DNA of 29,517 bases, from positions 1 through 29,517 of the forward strand of contig NZ_JALRNF010000056.1 of assembly GCF_030272895.1 (NCBI RefSeq), written 5' to 3'. Positions 8,014 through 17,625 of the stretch are shown in pieces. Source of the stretch: Pseudomonas sp. BGr12. GTDB lineage: Bacteria; Pseudomonadota; Gammaproteobacteria; Pseudomonadales; Pseudomonadaceae. The position numbers and the translations under genes are program-made. Numbering within the stretch: the first letter of the stretch is position 1; every line of letters begins with the position of its first letter. Under the pieces are notes generated by a model. It saw only the letters and a program-made list of their open reading frames with translations, ran no database searches and was not told the origin of the DNA.

Positions 8014-9078
8014 CTAATAACCGGTCATTTCCAGGTACCCCCTCCCCCCCACACTCCCGCTCAGGCGTACCGGCCCTTCCCAATACTGATAGCGGGTGTC
8101 CATCCAGGCACGAGGCTCCAGTGCATCGACCTCCAGGTCCACGCCGTGCACGGGCACCTGCACGCGCCAGCGGGTCGGCAGTTCACGGCCATTGGCCTGG
8201 CGGGTCCAGGCCAGCTCCGTGAGCTGGATCTGCTCGCCTTGCAGGGCCTGCGCCTGCCCCTGGGTACTGACCCAGGTGCCGGCGCGATAAGGCTTGCCGT
8301 CAGTTTCTCGCACACGGAACAGCATCAGTTTCGCCCCGCCGTCCAGGTGCAGGGAAAACCAGTCCCAGCCCGATTGCCCGGCCGCCAGCGGCTGGCTGCT
8401 CCACTCGCGGTCCAGCCAGGCATTACCGGTAACAGCCACACGCTGCCCCGCGCGCTCGACTTCGCCGCTGACCCGGTAGAACGGCTGGCTGTAGTAGTAG
8501 GAGGCTTGGCCCTTGCCGGATTTCTCGCTGTAGCCCTGGTCACCGTGCAACACCAGCGGCCCCTCGCTGACCAGGTTCAAGCGGTAGCCGAAGCCCTTGC
8601 CGCTGGCGCTCATCTGCAGGTTGACGATGCCCGCGTCGCCCTGCAACGACCAGTCATTGATCCAGGCCCGGAACGGCTGGGCCTCGACGCCGGCCTGGCC
8701 GATGCCACCGCGGGCCAGTGTCTCGGTGGATTGATGACCGCCCGGGCCGGTCAGCGCCGCATGGCCCATCCACAGGTTCGGGCTGTCCCAGCCCGCCGTT
8801 TCCGCACCGGTGCGCAGGGCCGAACGGAACAGGGTCCATTGCGCGCCCCACTCACGCCCCTGGCTGTCCTTGAGGTTAGCCGTGATGTACCACCACTCGA
8901 TACGAAAGCCATCGTGGGCACCATGGTCGCGAGGGAACACCAGCTGATGATTGCGCGTCACCTGCGCAAAGGCGCCAGGATCCTGCCCCAATCCGGCAAA
9001 GCCTTCCGGCTCCGGTGCAGATGCATCGCAACCGCCCAGCAACAACAGGGCAATCAACACACAGGTTTCAGCCTTCAT
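8014..9078 (-). CDS. AttH-like lipoprotein (CrtC/lipocalin-like secreted protein)
   Basis: This 354-residue protein starts with a lipoprotein signal (MKAETCVLIALLLLGGC), so Cys17 is probably acylated. The mature part carries the AttH / hydroxyneurosporene-synthase-like tandem lipocalin fold. Landmarks are the hallmark RIEWWYITANL, then QWTLFR, WMGHAALT, WLDREWSSQP and GWDWFSLHL, and the late MDTRYQYWEG. Databases often call such proteins predicted secreted hydrolase or carotenoid 1,2-hydratase, but there is no carotenoid gene here. The gene overlaps the upstream permease by 11 bases and follows an ATPase, matching the attEFGH-type cassettes of other proteobacteria. It is probably the envelope-side partner or cargo of that transporter. 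The biochemical role is unknown. Confidence 0.85.
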   Translation of the reverse strand: MKAETCVLIALLLLGGCDASAPEPEGFAGLGQDPGAFAQVTRNHQLVFPRDHGAHDGFRIEWWYITANLKDSQGREWGAQWTLFRSALRTGAETAGWDSPNLWMGHAALTGPGGHQSTETLARGGIGQAGVEAQPFRAWINDWSLQGDAGIVNLQMSASGKGFGYRLNLVSEGPLVLHGDQGYSEKSGKGQASYYYSQPFYRVSGEVERAGQRVAVTGNAWLDREWSSQPLAAGQSGWDWFSLHLDGGAKLMLFRVRETDGKPYRAGTWVSTQGQAQALQGEQIQLTELAWTRQANGRELPTRWRVQVPVHGVDLEVDALEPRAWMDTRYQYWEGPVRLSGSVGGRGYLEMTGY

Positions 9079-11529
9079 CGGTAAATTGCCTCAACAGCTC
9101 GCCCGGCTGGCGGCGCGCCAGTTGCCACAAGGGCCAGGCGCTGGCCACCAGACTGGTCAACAGCCCCAGCAAGGCCAGGTGCAGCAATTGCCCGGGAAAC
9201 AGGTACAGCGGCAGGCGCCAGCCGAACGCCTGCACATTGACCACCGCCACCAGGCACCAGGCCAGCAGCAGGCCCAGGGGGATCGCCAGCAGCACGGTGA
9301 GGCCGCTCAGCATCAAGGTCTGGCCCAGCGTCAGCCATACCAGTTGCATACGCCGCACCCCCAGCGCCCAGAGCGGCGCCAGTTGACCCAGACGGCTGTG
9401 GCTCAGGGTCAGCAGGCTGATGAACAAGGCGACGCCCGCGACCCCCAGGGTCAGGCTGTTGAGCGCGGCCGTGGCGGTAAAGGTGCGACTGAACACCTCG
9501 GTCGACCAGCGCTTGAGGCTGGCCTGCTCGACCACCCGGTTGTCGTCCAGCATGAAGCGCTGTTGCAGCTCGGCCTTGAGCGCCGGGCCCGCGTCGACCA
9601 CCAGGCCCAGGCTCAGGTTGCTCAGTCGTGCCTCGGGCCAGTGCTGGCGCAACCAATCGGCGTTGACCAGCATATGCCCTTTGGGATTGCCATAGTCAGC
9701 ATAGATCCCCACCACCGTCATGGCCGGTGCAGCGTCGTCCGGCCATGTGAGGCGGTCACCCAGGCGCAGCCCCAGGCGCCGGCCCAACTGCTCACTGAGC
9801 ATCACCCCCTGCCCGCTCGCCAGGCGCTCCCAGGCCTGCGTGCTTTGCGCCAGCAACGGCCAGCGCGTACGGTAGGCGCGATCATCGATGACGCCCTGGA
9901 CCTGGACCGGCCATCCCGCAAGACGCAGCTCGAGTCGCCAACTTGGCAGCACCTCGCTCACGGCCTGTTGCCCGCCGAGCCAGGCACTGATCTGCAAGCC
10001 CTGCGCGGTGTCCCGCGGCGTCACGTAGAGGTCCGCCGCCAGGCGCTGGTCGAGCCAGGTGGTGAAGGTCTTGCGAAAGCCCTCGGTCATGCTGCCCACC
10101 CCGACACTGGCGGCCAGGGCGAGCAGCAAGGCCATCAGCGCCAGGCTCAATGCGGGCAGTTGCTGGCGGCTGTCGGCGATGAACCATTCGGGCAACGGCC
10201 TGCGGCACAGGCGTGCCAGCCCGGCCAGGGCGCCATCGAGCAGCGCCGGCAGCAACAACGCTGCCGCCAGCAACAGCGCCGCAAGCTGGACCAGGGCGCT
10301 GGGCAGGCCGTTGCCCAGCCGCCAACACCCCAGCGCCACCAGCAGCAACACTCCCGCCAGCAGCGCCTGCCGGCGCAACCAGGGCCCCTGGGCCAGGCGC
10401 CACGCCTGGGGTTGCGCCAGGGCCAGCAGCGGCAGGCGGGCGGCCCGCAGGACGCTGCCGACGCCCGCCAGCAAGGCGCCGAGCACGCTCACCAGCAGCC
10501 CGGCCAGCCACCACCAGGCCGGCAGATCCAGTTGTCCTGCAACCTGTGCCGCGTACAGGCCGCGCAAGCTGGCCGCGACATCGGGCAGCAACAGGGCAGC
10601 CAGGATATAGCCGCTGGCAACCCCGGCCAGGCCGCCCAGCAGCGCGAAGACACCCAGCTCCAGGGCCAGGCCGAGCAACAGGGTCCGCAAGCTGACACCA
10701 CAGGCCCGCAGGTTGCGAATCAGGCCCCGGCGCTGTTCGAGGGCCAGGCCGATGGCGGCGTGGGCGATGAACAGTCCGACCACGAAGGCCAGCAGGCCCA
10801 GCGCGGTCAGGTTGAGATGGAAACTGTCGGTCAGGCGCTGCAGGTCGCCCTCGTCACTGGGCGGTTGCAGCTTCAAGCGCTCGGCAAGGTCAGCCGGCAA
10901 GGGGCCTGGTTGGTCCGCCAGCAACAGCCGTGACAGCTGTTGCGGCGCGTGCAGCAGCGCTTGTGCATGGCCGATATCGACGATGATCACACCCGGCGCC
11001 AATTGTGGCGTGAGGACAAAAGGCGGCAGCGCCTGGCCGCTGCTGCTGGTGGCCCGATCCACCGCTTGCAGGCCCAGTTGCCGCAGGGTATCCGCTCCGA
11101 CCCAGGCCTGCCCGGCAGGACCAATGAACGCGCGCAGGTCGAAGCTTTGCAACGAGGTGCCGGCAATGGTCGTTGCCGGCGGCAGGCTCAAGGGTTCGAT
11201 ACCGATCAGCCGGACACTCCGCGCCGGCTCCCCGGCAATCGCCAGGCGGCCTTCCAGTACCGGCGTCAGCTGCCAGCCCAGGGCGCGCAGGCGCAGGTAC
11301 AGCGACTGGTCGAAGCGCTCGCCGCTGCGCGCCACCAGTTGCGCCTGCGCAGCGCCGGCCAGCACGGCGCTGGCCCGGGCGTAGTCGGCGCGGGCCTGGC
11401 TGTTGAGGGCCTGGACGCCGGTCCACAGCGCCGTGGCCAGCCACAAGCCGGTGAAGATGCTGAAAAACTGCAAGCGATGGCGCCGCCAATGACTGAGCAG
11501 CGCCTGCACGGTGATCAGCAAGGGTTTCA

Positions 11530-11530
<1 letters not shown>
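9068..11530 (-). CDS. FtsX-like ABC transporter permease (two-domain, fused)
   Basis: This 820-residue integral membrane protein of the FtsX/MacB/LolC class is large enough to hold two permease halves in one chain. An N-terminal helix (FFSIFTGLWLATALWTGV) is followed by a periplasmic domain of about 200 residues. A block of helices spans about 230-460, including LALELGVFALLGGLAGVASG, then QLPALSLALMALLLALAASV. A second periplasmic domain follows, and three C-terminal helices end in LTSLVASAWPLW. Such permeases extract or move lipids or lipoproteins mechanically and do not carry small solutes. The ATG overlaps the ATPase stop as ATGA, with an AAGG site just before it, so translation is probably coupled. 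The related att cassette in other bacteria uses two separate permeases (AttF, AttG); here a single protein does the work. Confidence 0.9.
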
Positions 11531-12195
<665 letters not shown>

Positions 12196-12263
12196 CGACG
12201 GCTATCCCTTGCGGACCGCTTGATCCCATAGGAATAGCAGCGATCCCGGCGTTTGCACGCTGC

Positions 12264-12360
12264 AGGAGCGGCGGTGCGACGACTCGACTTGCCCCGCGAT
12301 TGCGGTGTGTCAGTCACATCGCATCGCGGGGCAAGTCGAGTCGTCGCACCGCCGCTCCTA
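12264..12360. repeat. REP pair with perfect 37-base arms, extended form
   Basis: The left arm 12264-12300 (AGGAGCGGCGGTGCGACGAC... to CGCGAT) and right arm 12323-12359 are exact inverted complements over 37 bases, with a 22-base loop. Each arm carries the normal REP pieces CGGGGCAAG and CCGCTCCTAC separated by a 16-base insertion, TCGAGTCGTCGCACCG. The right edge contains the TAG stop of ydiJ (12358-12360, read on the minus strand). The hairpin lies between ydiJ and the export cassette and should strongly affect transcript passage or stability. Confidence 0.9.
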
Positions 12361-15300
12361 CAGGTGCTGCAAGAGCGCCTCCAGCGGGTGACGCAAGGTG
12401 CGGTCGGCCTGGCGCTTGACCTGGCTACGGCACGAGTAGCCGGTGGCCAGCGCTTCACCTTCCTTGTCCAGCTTGCCGGCCCAGGACTGTTCGAAGATCA
12501 CTTTCGAGGTGTCCTGGTTGCGCGCTTCGTGGCCGTAGGTGCCGGACATGCCGCAGCAACCGGTGGCCTCGGTGACCAGCTTCAGGCCCAGGCGGGCGAA
12601 CACCTGTTCCCACTGGCGGGTGCTGGCCGGGACGTTGGTCTTCTCGGTGCAGTGGGCCATCAGGCGGTAGCTGGCCGGCTTGCGGGCCGGCTGTTCGGGC
12701 AGTACGTCCATCAGCCATTCCTGGGGCAGCGCCACTTTCGGGCAGTCGCCCAGGCCCGGCACCTTCTGGTATTCCTGGCGGTAGACCAGGGTCATGGCCG
12801 GGTCCAGGCCCACCAGCGGCACGCCGCAGTCGGCCAGGGCGCTGAGCTGGCGGGCGTTGCGGATCGCCGCCTTGTTGAAGGCGCCGAGGAAGCCTTGCAC
12901 GTGCAAGGGCTTGCCGTTGGCACTGTACGGCGCCAGGTACACGCGGTGGCCGAGGCGATGGACCAGGTCGATGAACGCCGCCAGCACCGGGGTTTCGAAG
13001 TAGCGGGTAAAGGCATCCTGGACCAGCACGATGCTGCGCTCGCGCTGGGCCGGGGTGAGTTCGCGCAGGGCCGGGATGCTGGCCACCCGCACGTTGCAGC
13101 GGGTCAGCGTGGCCTGAAGGTTGTAGCGGCTGATCAAGGGGCTGTCGAGCATGCCGATATGGCGTTCCAGCAGCTGGCCCACCCACTTCGATCCCATCAC
13201 CGCGTTGTACAGGCCCGGGGCATGGGCCAGGTAAGGAATGGTGAATTCCAGCGAGCCGATCAGGTAGTCACGCAGTGGCCGCTGGTAGCGCCCGTGGTAG
13301 AGCTCGAGGAAGCGCGAACGGAATTCCGGTACGTTGACCTTGATCGGGCACTGGCCCGCGCAGGATTTGCACGCCAGGCAGCCGGCCATGGCGTCGTAGA
13401 CCTCATGGGAAAAGTCGGCCTCACCCTTGTCGCGGGCCAGGTTGTTGCGCAGGCGCGCCGGCAGGCCCTTGAGCCAGGCGGTCTTGCCCTTGGCGGCAGC
13501 CAGCACGTCGATGTTGGCCGCGCCCTGCAGGCGCAGCCACTCACGGATCAACGAGGCACGGCCCTTGGGCGAGTGCTGGCGTTCGCGGGTGGCTTTCCAC
13601 GACGGGCACATGGCGTCGTTGGGGTCGTAGTTGTAGCAGGCGCCGTTGCCGTTGCAGTGCACGGCGCTGCCGAAGCTCTGCCACACGCGCTCGTCGATCT
13701 GCCGGTCATAGTCGCCACGCATCGGCGCTTCGTTGACCTTGATCAGGCCCTGGGCGCTGTCCGGCGGGGTGCAGATCTTGCCGGGGTTGAGCTGGTTGTG
13801 CGGGTCGAAGGCACCCTTGAGCGCCTGCAGCGATGGATAAAGCTCACCGAAGAAGTCCGGCACGTATTCCGAACGCAGGCCCTTGCCGTGCTCGCCCCAG
13901 AGCAGGCCGCCGTACTTGTGGGTCAGAGCCGCCACGGCATCGGAGATCGGCTTGACCAGCGCCGCCTGGGCCGGGTCTTTCATGTCCAGGGCCGGGCGCA
14001 CGTGGAGCACGCCGGCATCGACGTGACCGAACATACCGTAGGCCAGGCCATGGCTGTCGAGCAGGGCGCGGAATTCGGCGATGTAGTCGGCCAGTTGCTC
14101 CGGCGGCACCGCGGTGTCTTCCACGAACGGCTGCGGTCGCACTTCGCCTTCGACGTTGCCCAGCAGGCCCACCGAGCGCTTGCGCATGGTGTAGACCCGG
14201 GTCACCGCCTCGGCGCCTTCGGCCAGGGTATGGCCCAGGCGTTCGACGCTGGTGTCGGCCTGCAGGTGAGCGACGAAGTCGTGCACCCGCGCATTCACTT
14301 CGGCCGGATCATCGCCGCAGAACTCCACCAGGTTGATACCCAGGGTCGGACGCTCGGCGTCGGCGGGGAAGTATTCGGCGACGCTGTGCCAGACGATGTC
14401 TTTCATCGCCAGCATCAGCACCTTGGAGTCCACCGTCTCGATCGACAGCGGCTTGTGCGCCATCAGCGCATTGGCATCGCGCAGGGCGTCCATGAAGCTG
14501 GTGTAACGCACGTTGACCAGCACGGCGTACTTGGGAATCGGCAGCACGTTGAGCTTGGCCTCGACCACATAGCCCAGCGAGCCCTCAGCACCACACAGCA
14601 CGCTGTTGAGGTTGAAGCGGCCCTGCTCGTCGCGCAGGTGCGCCAGGTCGTAGCCGGTCAGGCAGCGGTTGAGCTTGGGGAAGATCCGCTCGATCAGCTC
14701 GGCCTGGGTTTCCTGGATCTGCCGCGCGGTGCGGTACACCTCGCCGGCGCGGCCGGGTTCGGCGCAGGCCTGGTCCAGCTCGGCATCGCTCAGTGGCCGG
14801 GTGTCCAGGCGCTGGCCGCCGAGCAGCACGCTGGACAGCTCCAGCACGTGGTCGCGAGTCTTGCCGTAGGTGCAGCTGCCCTGGCCGCTGGCGTCGGTAT
14901 TGATCATGCCGCCGACGGTGGCGCGGTTGGAGGTGGACAGCTCCGGGGCGAAGAACAGGCCGTGGGGCTTGAGCGCGGCGTTGAGCTGGTCCTTGACCAC
15001 CCCGGCCTGGACCCGAACCCAACGCTCCTCGACATTGATCTCGAGGATGGTGTTCATGTGCCGCGACAGGTCAACGACGATACCGTCGGTCAGCGACTGG
15101 CCGTTGGTGCCGGTGCCGCCGCCACGGGGCGTCAGTTTGACGTCCTTGAAGCGCGGCTCGGCCATCAGCGTGGCGATGCGTGCCACGTCTTCGGCATCCA
15201 TCGGAAACACGGCGGCCTGGGGCAGGCGCTGGTAGATGGAGTTGTCGGTGGCCAGCACGGTGCGGGTGGCATAGTCGGCGCTGAGCTGGCCACGGAAACC

Positions 15301-15372
15301 GGCGCTGCGCAGGGCTTGGAGGAAATCAGGGTAGAGAGTGGCCGGTGCGGTGCCGGTCAGTCGGGCGATCAT
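12358..15372 (-). CDS. ydiJ: FAD- and Fe-S-dependent D-2-hydroxyacid (D-2-hydroxyglutarate) dehydrogenase, YdiJ type
   Basis: This 1004-residue fused flavin/iron-sulfur oxidoreductase has nearly the length of E. coli YdiJ (about 1018). The N-terminal PCMH-type FAD domain includes PRGGGTGTNGQS (82-93) and VDLSRHMN. The FAD-oxidase C-terminal domain follows (for example ACAEPGRAGEVYRTA and CGAEGSLGYV). A first cysteine-rich segment, CNGNGACYNYDPNDAMCPS, lies near residue 570. A ferredoxin-type cluster motif CLACKSCAGQCP lies near 663. A C-terminal GlpC-like CCG region contains GCCGMSGTYGHE near 938. D-2-hydroxyglutarate, released by the serine route, is the established substrate of related Pseudomonas enzymes, although D-lactate-type acids are possible. 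The ATG at 15370-15372 begins MIARLTG. The gene is divergent from a LysR regulator. Its stop codon lies inside a REP arm. Confidence 0.9.
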   Translation of the reverse strand: MIARLTGTAPATLYPDFLQALRSAGFRGQLSADYATRTVLATDNSIYQRLPQAAVFPMDAEDVARIATLMAEPRFKDVKLTPRGGGTGTNGQSLTDGIVVDLSRHMNTILEINVEERWVRVQAGVVKDQLNAALKPHGLFFAPELSTSNRATVGGMINTDASGQGSCTYGKTRDHVLELSSVLLGGQRLDTRPLSDAELDQACAEPGRAGEVYRTARQIQETQAELIERIFPKLNRCLTGYDLAHLRDEQGRFNLNSVLCGAEGSLGYVVEAKLNVLPIPKYAVLVNVRYTSFMDALRDANALMAHKPLSIETVDSKVLMLAMKDIVWHSVAEYFPADAERPTLGINLVEFCGDDPAEVNARVHDFVAHLQADTSVERLGHTLAEGAEAVTRVYTMRKRSVGLLGNVEGEVRPQPFVEDTAVPPEQLADYIAEFRALLDSHGLAYGMFGHVDAGVLHVRPALDMKDPAQAALVKPISDAVAALTHKYGGLLWGEHGKGLRSEYVPDFFGELYPSLQALKGAFDPHNQLNPGKICTPPDSAQGLIKVNEAPMRGDYDRQIDERVWQSFGSAVHCNGNGACYNYDPNDAMCPSWKATRERQHSPKGRASLIREWLRLQGAANIDVLAAAKGKTAWLKGLPARLRNNLARDKGEADFSHEVYDAMAGCLACKSCAGQCPIKVNVPEFRSRFLELYHGRYQRPLRDYLIGSLEFTIPYLAHAPGLYNAVMGSKWVGQLLERHIGMLDSPLISRYNLQATLTRCNVRVASIPALRELTPAQRERSIVLVQDAFTRYFETPVLAAFIDLVHRLGHRVYLAPYSANGKPLHVQGFLGAFNKAAIRNARQLSALADCGVPLVGLDPAMTLVYRQEYQKVPGLGDCPKVALPQEWLMDVLPEQPARKPASYRLMAHCTEKTNVPASTRQWEQVFARLGLKLVTEATGCCGMSGTYGHEARNQDTSKVIFEQSWAGKLDKEGEALATGYSCRSQVKRQADRTLRHPLEALLQHL

Positions 15373-15408
15373 CGGGGGATGGCCTCATGTATGTCAGGCT
15401 AATCAGGA

Positions 15409-15427
15409 ATACTTGCGCAAACGGTAT
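15409..15427. promoter_or_regulatory. Candidate LysR-type operator between ydiJ and the LysR gene
   Basis: ATAC (15409-15412), eleven bases (containing the palindrome TTGCGCAA) and GTAT (15424-15427) form an interrupted dyad in the 151-base divergent gap. LysR regulators commonly bind such short, gapped dyads upstream of a divergent target. Position (37 bases before the ydiJ start, 97 before the regulator start) and form fit; binding is inferred. Confidence 0.4.
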
Positions 15428-15523
15428 GGTCAGCACACCGTCTACTGGTGGATGATGCAATGATCCCGCAGCCTGGCGCCCGGCACAAACGGATATTCCC
15501 GCCGCCTTTGATGACTTTTACGA

Positions 15524-16411
15524 ATGAATTACCGCAACCTCACCCCGTCCATGTCCCTGTTGCTGGCATTTGAAGCCGCCGCCCGGCATGAAAGCTATAC
15601 CCGCGCCGCCGTGGAGCTGTCACTGACCCAGAGCGCGGTCAGCCGCCAGGTCCAGGCACTGGAGGAGCAACTGGGCGTGACACTGTTTCGTCGCGAGGGG
15701 CGCACGGTCAAGCTGACCGACGTCGGGCGCCTGTACCAGCGCGAGATCAGCGAGGCCCTGGGGCGGGTACGCAGCGCCACCCTGCACGCCATCGCCCACC
15801 AGGCCGGTGGCGGCAGCCTGCGCCTGGCCACCCTGCCGACCTTCGGTTCGAAATGGCTTTTGCCACGCCTGCACGAGTTCTACCGCAGCCACCCTGAAGT
15901 GCTGGTGCATATCAATTCACGGATCGAACCGGTGGACTTCGCCACCAGCGGCATCGACGCCGCCATCGTGGTCGCCACCAGCGACCTGCCGGGCCTGGTC
16001 TGCCATCGCCTGCACGCCGAAGAGCTGATGGTGATCCTCTCGCCGACCCTGGCGGCCAGCCGTTCCAGCTGGAGCCCAGAGGACATCAGCCAGCAGACGC
16101 TCCTCAGCGTCGCCAACAACCCCAACGCCTGGGGCGACTGGTTCACCCACCACGGCCTGGCGCACCAGGCCATGCGCCTGGGGCCGAGCTTCGAACTGAC
16201 CTCGCACCTGATCCAGGCCGTGCGCGCCGACATCGGCATCGGCCTGGTGCCGCGCATCCTGATCACCGAGGAACTGGCCAGCGGTGAACTGACCAGCCCC
16301 ACCCTGCCCTATGCCAGCGCCCGCAGCTATTACCTGGTGTATCCGCCGCGCAACCAGGCGTTGCCGGCGTTGCAGGCGTTCAGGAGCTGGCTGCTGGATG
16401 GGCAACTGTAG
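15524..16411 (+). CDS. LysR-family transcriptional regulator (GcvA-like)
   Basis: This 295-residue regulator has the standard N-terminal winged helix-turn-helix (about 8-68): LLLAFEAAARHESYTRAAVE, then LSLTQSAVSRQVQALEEQLG and LFRREGRTVKLTDVG. The C-terminal two-lobed effector-binding domain follows (LRLATLPTFGSKWLLPRL, GIDAAIVVA, and late GIGLVPRILI). The sequence resembles the GcvA-type branch. Divergent arrangement with ydiJ and a dyad in the gap suggest it controls that dehydrogenase, perhaps in response to a 2-hydroxyacid; this is inference. The ATG at 15524 is used because LTPSMSLLLAFEAA is the normal start, but no good ribosome site is visible. The final codons read CTG-TAG and run directly into a REP, so the stop is part of the repeat. 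Confidence 0.92.
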   Translation: MNYRNLTPSMSLLLAFEAAARHESYTRAAVELSLTQSAVSRQVQALEEQLGVTLFRREGRTVKLTDVGRLYQREISEALGRVRSATLHAIAHQAGGGSLRLATLPTFGSKWLLPRLHEFYRSHPEVLVHINSRIEPVDFATSGIDAAIVVATSDLPGLVCHRLHAEELMVILSPTLAASRSSWSPEDISQQTLLSVANNPNAWGDWFTHHGLAHQAMRLGPSFELTSHLIQAVRADIGIGLVPRILITEELASGELTSPTLPYASARSYYLVYPPRNQALPALQAFRSWLLDGQL

Positions 16412-16492
16412 GAGCGGCGGTACGACGACTCGACTTGCCCCGCGGTGCGAGGTGACAGGCAAACCGCCATCGCGGGGCAAGCCCGCTCCTAC
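16409..16492. repeat. Composite REP pair between convergent genes
   Basis: The left half (16409-16446) is the extended form: TAGGAGCGGCGG, TACGACGACTCGA, CTTGCCCCGCGG. The right half (about 16470-16492) is the short form: ATCGCGGGGCAAG followed by CCCGCTCCTA. The outer pieces and the GCGGGGCAAG cores pair, leaving the 16-base insertion of the left arm unpaired. It sits between the LysR stop, which it supplies, and the stop of the HD-GNAT gene, and probably acts as a shared transcript end. Confidence 0.85.
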
Positions 16493-16496
16493 CAGG

Positions 16497-17564
16497 TCAG
16501 GCGGTGGCGTTGAATGCCGGGTGGTAACTCACCACTGCCGCGGGCAGCTCACCGGCAAAGGACAGCGCCTGGAAGTACTCCGCCGGCACGCCCGGCAGCT
16601 CCAGGCCGGTACCTGCCTTGAAACCGAAGCGCCCGTAGTAGCCCGGATCACCCAGCAGCACGCACCCTGCGGCGCCCAGTTCCCGGAGCTCAGCCAGGGC
16701 AGCCTTCATCAGTAACGAGCCAATGCCCTGCCCCTGGCGATCCGGCGCCACCGAGATCGGTCCCAGGCCATACCAGCCGGTAGCCCCGTTCGACAGCTCG
16801 ACCGGAGAAACCGCCACATGGCCAACGAGGGTGTCGCCCGCCAGCGCCACTTTCGACACGCTCAATTGCTGGTGGCGGCGCAAGGCATCGACGATGAATT
16901 GCTCGGTGTGACTGGAATGCTCCGCGTTGCGAAATGCCGCTTCCGTGAGCCGGGCAATGCCGTCGATATCCCCGGCCTGTTCGTTGCGAATACTGATGTT
17001 CATGGTGATCTTCGCCCGTGTGTCCTGGTCGATAAGGCTACGTATGGCTTTGAACAAGGGCGCGGCATCGGTCTGTTTCTTGCCATAGCCCAGGTTGAAG
17101 CCGTAGTCGAAATCCTCGGGGTTCAACCCCTGGTTGTGTTGCAGCAGGGTCTCCAGCTTGTCCAGGGCCTTGACCGCCCTCGCCTCGCGGGATATCGCCA
17201 GCTCGTAGTCCTCCCAGAGCGCCATGATCTCGGTGCGCAGCGGCTCGTCCAGGGTGCGGGTCAGGTGCAGCAGGTCGTTGCGCTCCTGCTCGCTCTTGTC
17301 GGGAAACGCCGCCTTGCTGACCGCTGGAATATCACCGTGGATGGCTTCGCCCAGATCGTGAATGACGCAGATCTTGAGGACCTTGAGCAGGTCGAGATCG
17401 GCCAGCTCGTCGGCAAAGGCGATTGCCATCAGGCACAGGCGCCAGGTGTGTTCCGCCGTGCTCTCCGGCCGCCCTGTCGAGGTGTGCGCGCTGCGCAGCA
17501 CGCTCTTGAGTTGCTCGGCCTCACGCAGAAATGCCAGGCGCCCCTGGATTTTCTCGATGTTCAT
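16497..17564 (-). CDS. HD-domain (YfbR/HDDC2-like) phosphohydrolase fused to GNAT acetyltransferase
   Basis: This 355-residue two-domain protein begins with an HD domain (about 1-185) with His39 (AEHTWR), His69-Asp70 (VIHDLGEAIHGDIP) and Asp135 (KALDKLE), plus Glu73 and Asp78. This is the pattern of the YfbR/HDDC2 5'-deoxynucleotidase group. The GNAT domain (about 190-355) begins RNEQAGDIDGIARLTEAAF, carries the acetyl-CoA loop RQGQGIG (276-282) and ends with YYGRFGF, as in YhbS-like acetyltransferases. The start is the ATG at 17564, with AGGGAG six bases upstream; a TTG two codons earlier is in frame but overlaps the spacer. An in-frame ATG at 17003 (Met188), weakly preceded by GAAG, could give separate GNAT translation. 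It follows the amidase by 61 bases on the same strand. Substrates are unknown. Confidence 0.85.
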   Translation of the reverse strand: MNIEKIQGRLAFLREAEQLKSVLRSAHTSTGRPESTAEHTWRLCLMAIAFADELADLDLLKVLKICVIHDLGEAIHGDIPAVSKAAFPDKSEQERNDLLHLTRTLDEPLRTEIMALWEDYELAISREARAVKALDKLETLLQHNQGLNPEDFDYGFNLGYGKKQTDAAPLFKAIRSLIDQDTRAKITMNISIRNEQAGDIDGIARLTEAAFRNAEHSSHTEQFIVDALRRHQQLSVSKVALAGDTLVGHVAVSPVELSNGATGWYGLGPISVAPDRQGQGIGSLLMKAALAELRELGAAGCVLLGDPGYYGRFGFKAGTGLELPGVPAEYFQALSFAGELPAAVVSYHPAFNATA

Positions 17565-17625
17565 CTTCAACTCCCTTTGTTCGCGAGCGGGGTCGGCAGG
17601 CCAGCGCCCCGACCCCGCCCGGCAC

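Noticed and set aside
8014..9078. AttH-like lipoprotein considered as a carotenoid hydratase
   Set aside because: No carotenoid genes are present, and the lipoprotein signal plus ABC context point to an envelope role.
8951..10933. A Gln-rich 660-codon frame opposite the permease
   Set aside because: The glutamine wealth mirrors leucine codons of the membrane helices on the real strand.
12253..15402. A 1049-codon open frame opposite ydiJ
   Set aside because: It is antisense to a clear FAD/Fe-S enzyme, has no family motif, and starts inside a REP. It is a composition artefact.
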